Shown: positions 1 through 4,809 of the stretch, piece after piece
Numbering within the stretch: the stretch's first letter is position 1
Layout of the letters: each line of letters opens with the position of its first letter
NCBI GenBank assembly: GCA_946404295.1
Contig: CAMJDE010000143.1
Location: 1 to 5,337 of the forward strand
DNA length: 5,337 bases
Source of the DNA: an uncultured Clostridia bacterium
GTDB lineage: Bacteria > Bacillota > Clostridia > Oscillospirales > CAG-272
Direction: 5' to 3'
Notes under the pieces: generated by a model
What the model was told of the DNA's origin: nothing
Databases searched by the model: none
Seen by the model: only the letters and a program-made list of their open reading frames with translations
Program-made: the position numbers and the translations under genes

Positions 1-593
1 GGCAGAGGTTCGAACACATAGATATTATCCACGTAGAAGGTATGCTTCGGAAGCACCAGCCCGCAGTCGCGCAGGATCGCGGTCTTGAAGTAGACCGAGT
101 GCATCATCAGGTACTGCGTGATCCCGAAGGGGCGGATCTCCTCCCACGAGCAGACCGTCTCGTGCGGAAAGATCCGGCGGTAGTCCATCACGAAGGTCTT
201 GCCGTCCGCGACGTGTTCGTAGACGTAGTTGGCGACGTACATATCGACGTCGACCCCCGCCGCCTCGTGTTCGCGCATCCGCGCCGTCAGGCGGGCGAGA
301 GAATCGCCGTCGAGCCAGTCGTCCGAATCGACGACCTTGAAATACTTGCCCTGCGCCAGCCGGATCCCCTGATTGACCCCCTCGCCGTGTCCGCCGTTTT
401 CCTGATGAACGACCCGCACGCGGTCGGGGTGGGCGGCGGCGTATTCGTCGGCGATCGCGCCGGTTCTGTCGGTCGATCCGTCGTCGACGATGATGATTTC
501 GGTGTCGTCCCCAGCCGGAAGCAGGGAATCAATACATTTCCGCATATAACTCTCGGAGTTATAGCACGGAACGGTAAACGTCATAAGAATCAT
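1..593 (-). CDS. Family 2 glycosyltransferase, N-terminal part (cut by left window edge)
   Basis: The minus strand encodes 197 codons with no stop before the edge, so the C-terminus is missing. It reads as a GT-A fold, family GT2 enzyme, a cytoplasmic or membrane-associated protein that moves a sugar from a nucleotide-sugar donor onto a surface polymer or lipid acceptor. Visible motifs are the opening beta strand with VPCYNSE (8-14), the donor-binding strand IIIVDDGSTD (33-42), the segment HQENGGHGEGVNQGI (63-77), and the metal-binding DxD in VVDSDDW (87-93, D89 and D91). A later YVDNIY (187-192) may carry the acidic residue often found in the catalytic half. The ATG at 593 is chosen because GGGAGG lies 11 bases upstream; an in-frame ATG at 584 would sit 20 bases away. 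No membrane segment is seen in the visible part. The gene is divergent from the ABC gene and has its own promoter. Family call is firm; donor, acceptor and gene name cannot be read from this fragment. Confidence 0.9.
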   Translation of the reverse strand, partial: MILMTFTVPCYNSESYMRKCIDSLLPAGDDTEIIIVDDGSTDRTGAIADEYAAAHPDRVRVVHQENGGHGEGVNQGIRLAQGKYFKVVDSDDWLDGDSLARLTARMREHEAAGVDVDMYVANYVYEHVADGKTFVMDYRRIFPHETVCSWEEIRPFGITQYLMMHSVYFKTAILRDCGLVLPKHTFYVDNIYVFEPL

Positions 594-604
594 AAAGAAA
601 ACGA

Positions 605-610
605 CCTCCC
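605..610 (-). promoter_or_regulatory. Ribosome binding site GGGAGG of the glycosyltransferase
   Basis: Read on the minus strand, GGGAGG is followed by an 11-base spacer and ATG at 593. The spacing is slightly long but much better than for the next in-frame ATG at 584, so it fixes the start as MILM rather than MTFT. The site directly follows the leader hairpin at 611-660. Confidence 0.7.
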
Positions 611-660
611 GCTCTTCGCGTTTTTTCGCTCTCGTCACGTTGCCCGGCGAAAAAAAGAGC
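611..660 (-). promoter_or_regulatory. Possible 5' leader hairpin of the glycosyltransferase mRNA
   Basis: TTTTTTCGC (621-629) is the exact complement of GCGAAAAAA (647-655). After a four-base bulge (CGCG, 617-620, with T616 also unpaired), GCTCT (611-615) pairs with AGAGC (656-660). The loop is 17 bases. If the minus promoter at 676-704 is used, transcription starts near 669, so this hairpin would lie at the very 5' end of the mRNA with its base touching the GGGAGG site. It could stabilise the transcript or tune ribosome access. The pairing is visible; a regulatory role is inference, and the A/T-rich upper stem is weak. Confidence 0.4.
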
Positions 661-675
661 GCCGAACTTGACAAC

Positions 676-704
676 AGTATAGCATAAACCGAAAAAAAAA
701 GCAA
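676..704 (-). promoter_or_regulatory. Extended -10 sigma-70/SigA-type promoter for the glycosyltransferase
   Basis: On the minus strand there is TTGCTT (704-699), a 17-base spacer (698-682) and TATACT (681-676), with TG one base before the -10 box (684-683), the classic extended -10 arrangement. The start point would fall near 669, giving a leader of about 75 bases before the ATG at 593. The -10 box matches the housekeeping consensus in five of six bases and the -35 box in its first three. Confidence 0.6.
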
Positions 705-714
705 CCCCAAAGAG

Positions 715-737
715 AAAAAGCGGGGCGTTTTTCCCCG
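715..737 (-). terminator. Weak hairpin with T-run on the minus strand
   Basis: On the minus strand CGGGG (737-733) pairs with CCCCG (725-721) across a 7-base A-rich loop and is followed by C and five T (719-715). It has the shape of a small intrinsic terminator, but no minus-strand gene precedes it. It could stop antisense transcription coming out of the ABC gene before it reaches the glycosyltransferase promoter. The stem is only five strong base pairs, so chance occurrence is quite possible. Confidence 0.3.
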
Positions 738-810
738 TTTCCTGCCGACCGTTCCGGAGAAGTTTACAAATCGGGTTTCTTTCGTTCTTTTTCTGTTCAA
801 ATATATCCTC

Positions 811-830
811 TACAATTATTCTGCTATACA
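811..830 (+). promoter_or_regulatory. Candidate promoter -10 elements for the ABC gene
   Basis: Two candidate -10 boxes lie ahead of the ABC gene: TACAAT (811-816), and TATACA (825-830) with an upstream TG (822-823) in extended -10 spacing. Neither has a convincing -35 box at 16-18 bases; the upstream DNA is T-rich. The extended site is preferred because it can work without a -35 and closely resembles the divergent promoter at 676-684. The start point would then be near 837, leaving a leader of about 33 bases. Confidence 0.4.
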
Positions 831-833
831 TTC

Positions 834-862
834 GCGCCGACGTGCGGCGCACGCGAAAGGGA
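834..862 (+). promoter_or_regulatory. GC hairpin and weak ribosome binding site ahead of the ABC gene
   Basis: GCGCCG (834-839) is the complement of CGGCGC (845-850), giving a six-pair GC hairpin with a five-base loop. It is followed by AAAGGGA (856-862), a moderate Shine-Dalgarno sequence seven bases before the ATG at 870. No other start codon near here has a better site. Whether the hairpin has any role is unknown. Confidence 0.45.
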
Positions 863-869
863 AACGGCT

Positions 870-3800
870 ATGCTCAGTTTACACGACGTCAAAAAAGAAT
901 ACGGGGAAGGCGAGAGCGCGGTCCTCGCCCTGAAAGGGGTCTCGATCTCCTTCCGGGAAAACGAGTTCGTCTCGATTCTGGGACCTTCGGGCTGCGGCAA
1001 GACGACGCTGCTGAACATCATCGGCGGGCTCGATCAGTACACCTCGGGCGACCTCGTGATCCGCGGCGTCTCGACCAAACTCTACCGCGACGCCGATTGG
1101 GACGCCTACCGCAATCATTCGGTCGGCTTCGTTTTTCAGAGCTATAACCTGATCCCGCATCAGACCGTGCTTGCAAACGTCGAACTGGCGCTGACGCTCT
1201 CGGGCGTCTCGAAATCCGAACGCACCCGGCGCGCGACCGAGGCGCTCGTCCGCGTCGGGCTCGGCGATCAGATCAAAAAGCGCCCGAACCAACTCTCGGG
1301 CGGACAGATGCAGCGGGTGGCGATCGCCCGCGCGCTCGTGAACGATCCCGATATCCTGCTCGCCGACGAGCCGACCGGCGCGCTCGACACCGAGACCAGC
1401 GTGCAGGTGATGGATCTGCTCCGCGAGGTGGCGCGCGAAAAACTCGTCGTGATGGTGACGCACAACCCCGACCTCGCCGAGCATTATTCGACCCGGATCA
1501 TCCGGCTGCTCGACGGCGGGATCGTCGGGGACAGCGACCCCTATACCCCGGAAGAGTGCGAGACCGAACCCGTGAAAACGGTCGCAGAGGCGGAAACCGA
1601 GCCCGCGGCGGAGGAACCCGCCGCGCCGACGGCGGCGCGCCCCCAAAAGAAGAAAAAGGCGAAAAAGCGCTCGATGTCGCTTCTGACCGCGCTTTCGCTC
1701 TCGCTGAACAACCTGCTGACCAAGAAGGGACGCACGTTTCTGACCAGTTTCGCGGGGAGCATCGGCATCATCGGCATCGCCCTGATCCTCGCGCTCTCGA
1801 ACGGGATCAACCTCTACATCCGGCACGTGCAGGAGGACGCTCTCTCGTCCTATCCCGTCACGATCAACCGGGAGGAGACCGACCTGATGTCGATGATCTC
1901 CTCGCTCGGCGAGCAAAGAAGAGAGGGGAAGGATCACCCGAAAAACGACGGGAATATTTACAGCAGCCCCGTTTTCTATAATCTGATCAACACCCTGCTC
2001 GCGCCCGACAAGAGCGAGAACGATCTCGCCGCCTTCAAGAAATACGTCGAAGGCGGAGCGTTCAAGGATATCGACGCGACGATCCAGTACGGCTACGATA
2101 TCCCCCTGACCGTCTACACGCGCGACGCCGAGACCGGGGAGTACGTTTCCTCCGACGTGTCGGCTCTGATGAGCGGGCTCGGCGGCGGGATGTCGGATCT
2201 CTCGGGCTCGTCGCAGGAGACGACCTCCTACTCCTTCTCGTCGAACTTCTCGACCTACAGCGTTTGGGGCGAGGTGCTCGGGGGCAGGAACGGGGAACCC
2301 GTCGCCGATCTCGTGAAGGAACAGTACGACCTGATCGCCGGCGAGTGGCCTGTCGGCACGGGCGACGTCCTGCTCGTCGTCAGCGACGACTACGAGGTCA
2401 ACGACCTGACGCTCTACGCCCTCGGGCTGAAGAGCGAAAGCGAGATGCGCCAGATGATGATCGCGGCGTTCACGGGATCGAAGATCGAGACGCCCGACGC
2501 CGAAAAGTGGACCTACGAAGAGATCCTCGGGCGCAAGTTCCGCACGATCGCGCCCGCCCGGCTCTATCAGAAGATCGGCGGCAAATGGCAGAACGTGTCG
2601 AACCAACAGCCGGTGCTGGAGACGATGCTCTCGAACGACGAGATGTCGATCGAACTCCGGATCTCGGGTATTCTGCGCAAGAGCCCCGACGCCACGTCCA
2701 CCTCGGCAAACGGGACGCTGCTCTATACGGGGGATCTGACGAAATACCTGATCGCGTCGACCCTCGACAGCCAGATCGTGAAGGAGCAGATCGAGAACCC
2801 CGAGATCGACGTTCTGACCGGGCTTCCCTTCAAGGTCGATCCCGCCACCCTGCCCAAGACCGACGCCGAACGGGCGGCGCGGCTGACGGAGTACGTCTCG
2901 GAACTATCCCCCGCGGGGAAGGCGAGTCTGCTCAAGACTATGCTGACGACCCACTACGATCCCGCGACCAATACGGTCAAACACTTGAACCTCCGGATCC
3001 TCGAAACGGTCAATCAGATGATGACGACGATCGGCTCGACCCGTGAGGAGATCACCGCGTGGGTCGACGCCTACTATCCCGAATACGCCACGTTCCTCTC
3101 CTATTTCGATAACGACGCCGAACTCGCGGCGACGGTCAAGACCCTGCTCGCCCTGAAGGTCACGCAGGAGATCACGGCGCGGGGCGAAGCGCTCTACGAA
3201 TCCTACCGCAACACCCCCTCCGACGCCGAGATCGCGGCGGGCGCCGAGGCGATCACGGCGACGCTCTCCGACCGCGCGGCGAAGGAGAATTACGCCGTTT
3301 CGACCTATCTGGCTACGACCGAACTGTCCGAAGATACCCTGACCGCGTGGGCGGCGGGGCTGTCGGACGACGAACTCGACGCCGTGACCGAGAAACTCGC
3401 CCGCGACGAAGCGAAGGCGAGGATCGCCGCCGATCCGACGGTCGACGAGGCGACCAAGGACGCGCGCTGCGCCGCCGTACTCGACGGGATCATCGCAAGT
3501 TTCAACGAGCAGACGAGCGCGACGGCGTACCAGTATTTCGTCCCCGACGGAAGCGCCGGGACCAGCTACGAAGAGACGCTCGCCAAACTCTACGTCTGCG
3601 ACGTCGACAACCCTTCCCGCGTCAGTTTCTACGTCTCCACCTTTGAGGAGAAGGATAAGGTGACCGCCGCGATCGCCGAGTATAACGACGCGGTGGACGA
3701 GGAGGACGAGATCACCTATACCGACGTGATGGCGCTGCTGATGACTTCGGTCACCTATATCCTGAACGCCGTGACCTACGTTCTGGTCGCCTTCGTTTCG

Positions 3801-4175
3801 GTGTCGCTCGTCGTGTCGTCGATCATGATCGGGATCATCACCTATATCTCGGTGCTCGAACGCACGAAGGAGATCGGGATCCTGCGCGCGATCGGCGCGT
3901 CGAAACGCGACGTTTCCCGCGTCTTCAACGCCGAGACGCTGATCATCGGCTTCGCCGCCGGGTTCATCGGGATCGTCGTGACCCTGCTCTTCTGTCTCCC
4001 GATCAACCTGATCCTCCGGGCGCTGACCGGGATCGGCAATATCGCCGCCGTGCTGCCCGTGGGCGGCGCGATCGCGCTGGTCCTGATCAGTATGGGGCTG
4101 ACGCTGCTGGCGGGGCTGATACCGTCCAGAATGGCAGCGAAGAAAGACCCCGTCGTCGCCCTCCGGACGGAGTGA
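870..4175 (+). CDS. ABC transporter, fused ATPase and FtsX/MacB-type permease with a very large extracellular domain
   Basis: Complete protein of 1,101 residues. Residues 1-225 form a LolD/MacB-like ATPase: Walker A GPSGCGKTT (38-46), Q-loop Q90, signature LSGGQMQRV (142-150), Walker B with catalytic Glu in ILLADEPTGALD (162-173), H-loop H198. An acidic Glu/Ala/Pro linker (about 226-256) and a Lys/Arg cluster (257-267) lead to membrane segment 1 (about 290-310). The outer part spans about 315-960, with a Ser/Gly-rich stretch (431-464) and a conserved-looking block (485-520, ending NDLTLYALGL). Three membrane segments follow (about 968-993, 1024-1046, 1064-1084). The cytoplasmic stretch ERTKEIGILRAIGAS (997-1011) and the C-terminal DPVVALRTE (1093-1101) are FtsX/MacB-permease hallmarks. 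Known relatives of this fold act as dimers that couple ATP use to motion of the outer domain, serving peptide efflux, lipoprotein release or envelope signalling. MacB is about 650 residues, so most of the extra length is extracellular. The substrate is unknown. Transcribed alone, ending at the 4281-4325 terminator. Confidence 0.93.
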   Translation: MLSLHDVKKEYGEGESAVLALKGVSISFRENEFVSILGPSGCGKTTLLNIIGGLDQYTSGDLVIRGVSTKLYRDADWDAYRNHSVGFVFQSYNLIPHQTVLANVELALTLSGVSKSERTRRATEALVRVGLGDQIKKRPNQLSGGQMQRVAIARALVNDPDILLADEPTGALDTETSVQVMDLLREVAREKLVVMVTHNPDLAEHYSTRIIRLLDGGIVGDSDPYTPEECETEPVKTVAEAETEPAAEEPAAPTAARPQKKKKAKKRSMSLLTALSLSLNNLLTKKGRTFLTSFAGSIGIIGIALILALSNGINLYIRHVQEDALSSYPVTINREETDLMSMISSLGEQRREGKDHPKNDGNIYSSPVFYNLINTLLAPDKSENDLAAFKKYVEGGAFKDIDATIQYGYDIPLTVYTRDAETGEYVSSDVSALMSGLGGGMSDLSGSSQETTSYSFSSNFSTYSVWGEVLGGRNGEPVADLVKEQYDLIAGEWPVGTGDVLLVVSDDYEVNDLTLYALGLKSESEMRQMMIAAFTGSKIETPDAEKWTYEEILGRKFRTIAPARLYQKIGGKWQNVSNQQPVLETMLSNDEMSIELRISGILRKSPDATSTSANGTLLYTGDLTKYLIASTLDSQIVKEQIENPEIDVLTGLPFKVDPATLPKTDAERAARLTEYVSELSPAGKASLLKTMLTTHYDPATNTVKHLNLRILETVNQMMTTIGSTREEITAWVDAYYPEYATFLSYFDNDAELAATVKTLLALKVTQEITARGEALYESYRNTPSDAEIAAGAEAITATLSDRAAKENYAVSTYLATTELSEDTLTAWAAGLSDDELDAVTEKLARDEAKARIAADPTVDEATKDARCAAVLDGIIASFNEQTSATAYQYFVPDGSAGTSYEETLAKLYVCDVDNPSRVSFYVSTFEEKDKVTAAIAEYNDAVDEEDEITYTDVMALLMTSVTYILNAVTYVLVAFVSVSLVVSSIMIGIITYISVLERTKEIGILRAIGASKRDVSRVFNAETLIIGFAAGFIGIVVTLLFCLPINLILRALTGIGNIAAVLPVGGAIALVLISMGLTLLAGLIPSRMAAKKDPVVALRTE

Positions 4176-4180
4176 CGGGC
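4169..4180 (+). repeat. 12-base direct repeat, left copy (spans ABC stop codon)
   Basis: GGAGTGACGGGC occurs here, containing the TGA stop (4173-4175), and again at 4570-4581. The match is exactly 12 bases; flanking bases differ. It may be a target-site or slippage duplication bracketing the DNA in between, or coincidence. Confidence 0.5.
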
Positions 4181-4195
4181 ACAGACGGCACAGAC
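4178..4195 (+). repeat. Tandem 9-base duplication GGCACAGAC
   Basis: GGCACAGAC is present twice head to tail (4178-4186 and 4187-4195) directly after the ABC stop codon. It looks like a recent slippage duplication in non-coding DNA. No function is suggested. Confidence 0.6.
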
Positions 4196-4280
4196 CGGAA
4201 AACGAATGGGATCTATGATGATCCGTTAAAGCTTTCTTCTCTGTGTGAATACCCCGCATTGTGAAACGCAAATTAAGGTT

Positions 4281-4325
4281 GAAAACCTCCCGCGGAGCCG
4301 CGGGAGGTTTTCTTCGTTTTTATTC
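4281..4325 (+). terminator. Strong intrinsic terminator of the ABC gene
   Basis: A perfect 15-base inverted repeat, GAAAACCTCCCGCGG (4281-4295) and its complement (4298-4312), has a two-base centre, so the real loop is formed by opening the top pairs. The GC core is followed on the plus strand by a T-rich tail to about 4320. The A-run of the left arm gives TTTT on the minus strand, so it could work both ways. It lies 105 bases after the ABC stop. Confidence 0.9.
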
Positions 4326-4342
4326 AAATTCGTTTTCCTCTC

Positions 4343-4510
4343 CCCGTTCTCGATCCCGTCGCCGTCGAATCCCGTTTGCGTGTCGCTCGCAGGCTCGCTT
4401 CTTCAAACGGGTTCTTTGGGCGACACCGCTTTCCCCAAACTATCCACCGGAGAGTTTGGGGAAAGCTAACCGCTCACAGTACGCTTGTACAGTTTCGGGT
4501 CGAGAACGGG
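4343..4510. other. Multi-branched structured segment (candidate non-coding RNA or hairpin-type mobile element)
   Basis: A long-range stem closes this segment: CCCGTTCTCGA (4343-4353) pairs with TCGAGAACGGG (4500-4510), and after one bulged T (4354) CCCG (4355-4358) pairs with CGGG (4496-4499), fifteen pairs in all. Inside are three more helices: CCCGTTTG (4371-4378) with CAAACGGG (4404-4411), the long hairpin 4428-4466, and a small GTAC stem (4479-4482 with 4487-4490). Together they draw a cloverleaf-like plan of 168 bases. A further small hairpin, CCTGA (4524-4528) with TCAGG (4534-4538), follows outside. Reading frames here have no recognisable protein features. The segment lies between two strong terminators facing the two convergent genes, so it should not be part of either mRNA unless they read through, and no convincing promoter of its own was found. 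It matches no RNA family I can name. It could be a non-autonomous element carried as DNA. Confidence 0.6.
4428..4466. repeat. Long near-perfect hairpin inside the structured segment
   Basis: GCTTTCCCCAAACT (4428-4441) is the exact complement of AGTTTGGGGAAAGC (4453-4466). Inside, one A/G mismatch is followed by three more pairs (TCC 4443-4445 with GGA 4449-4451) around a three-base loop ACC (4446-4448). No T-run follows on either strand, so it is not a standard intrinsic terminator. Confidence 0.8.
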
Positions 4511-4569
4511 AATTCTGCACTCGCCTGAGCCCGTCAGGGAACAATAGCTGGCGCAGTTAGTGAAAAAAG

Positions 4570-4581
4570 GGAGTGACGGGC
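4570..4581 (+). repeat. 12-base direct repeat, right copy
   Basis: Second GGAGTGACGGGC, six bases before the second terminator and about 400 bases after the copy at 4169-4180. If the DNA between the copies was inserted later, the ABC gene would originally have ended directly at the terminator 4587-4620. Confidence 0.5.
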
Positions 4582-4586
4582 GGACG

Positions 4587-4620
4587 GAAAAAAGCGCTTG
4601 CTTTGGCAAGCGCTTTTTTC
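4587..4620. terminator. Bidirectional intrinsic terminator between the convergent genes
   Basis: GAAAAAAGCGCTTGC (4587-4601) and GCAAGCGCTTTTTTC (4606-4620) are perfect complements around the loop TTTG (4602-4605). The eight-pair GC-rich core is flanked by six A and six T, so on each strand it is followed by six T. In the minus direction it would end the GH20 transcript after the hairpin array; in the plus direction it would back up the terminator at 4281-4325. Confidence 0.92.
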
Positions 4621-4622
4621 AA

Positions 4623-4787
4623 TGATATCCGCGCGCTTTGCTTGCGGATGATATATTTTCTTTTCGCGAGGCGCGAAAAGAAAATATGATATACCCTGCG
4701 GGTATGATATACGTCCACCGGGCGTATCAAGAGAATATTTGCGCCGACGGCGCAAATATATCATTCCGCCACAAGGCGATATATCAT
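4623..4787. repeat. Array of six different hairpins joined by TGATATA words
   Basis: Six palindromes of unrelated sequence are separated by an almost constant word. H1: ATCCGC (4627-4632) with GCGGAT (4644-4649), plus two inner pairs and loop TTT. H2: 16 perfect pairs, 4653-4668 with 4672-4687, loop AGG. H3: ATACCC (4691-4696) with GGGTAT (4700-4705), loop TGC. H4: 4709-4716 with 4720-4727, eight pairs including one G-T, loop ACC. H5: ATATTTGCGCC (4735-4745) with its complement (4749-4759), loop GAC. H6: CGCC (4767-4770) with GGCG (4775-4778), loop ACAA, with weaker outer pairs. The word is TGATAT at 4623-4628 and TGATATA at 4649, 4687 and 4705; reversed as TATATCA at 4757 and 4780; and degraded between H4 and H5. 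Words overlap the hairpin arms. A weak seventh stem (4791-4794 with 4800-4803) may follow. The array lies directly after the GH20 stop, ahead of its terminator, so it should form the 3' untranslated region of that mRNA. Function unknown. Confidence 0.8.
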
Positions 4788-4809
4788 GCGGGCGTAACTC
4801 GCCGCGCGT

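Noticed and set aside
42..671. Plus-strand open frame opposite the glycosyltransferase
   Set aside because: Antisense to a frame with unmistakable GT2 motifs; no family features of its own.
668..673. Perfect TTGACA on the plus strand as a -35 box
   Set aside because: No -10 box lies 16-18 bases downstream (the DNA there is an A-run), and no plus-strand gene starts nearby; the TATA-like bases after it serve the minus-strand promoter.
559..852. 97-codon minus-strand frame with a hydrophobic stretch in the divergent promoter region
   Set aside because: It overlaps the glycosyltransferase start and its promoter, and its hydrophobic part comes from the T-rich intergenic DNA; no ribosome binding site is evident.
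879..2606. Long minus-strand open frame (575 codons) inside the ABC gene
   Set aside because: It is fully antisense to a gene with clear motifs, has an Arg/Gly/Asp-heavy composition typical of GC-rich shadow frames, and shows no domain.
2904..4271. Long minus-strand open frame (455 codons) over the 3' half of the ABC gene
   Set aside because: Antisense shadow with a repetitive Arg/Asp/Gly/His composition, no motif, and overlap with the real gene's terminal membrane segments.
4343..4510. tRNA, 6S, SRP or tmRNA gene
   Set aside because: Despite the cloverleaf-like plan, there is no T-loop or anticodon arm pattern, no SRP Alu or 4.5S motif, and the layout is not the single long bulged rod of 6S RNA.
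4245..4560. Two overlapping plus-strand frames (74 and 99 codons) over the terminator and structured segment
   Set aside because: Both run through the terminator hairpin and the paired arms, are low in recognisable features, and lack a plausible ribosome binding site; the inverted repeats explain the sequence better.
4623..4787. CRISPR array
   Set aside because: The conserved unit is only seven bases, spacing is irregular (about 18 to 38), the variable parts are palindromes, and direction flips midway; no cas gene is seen.
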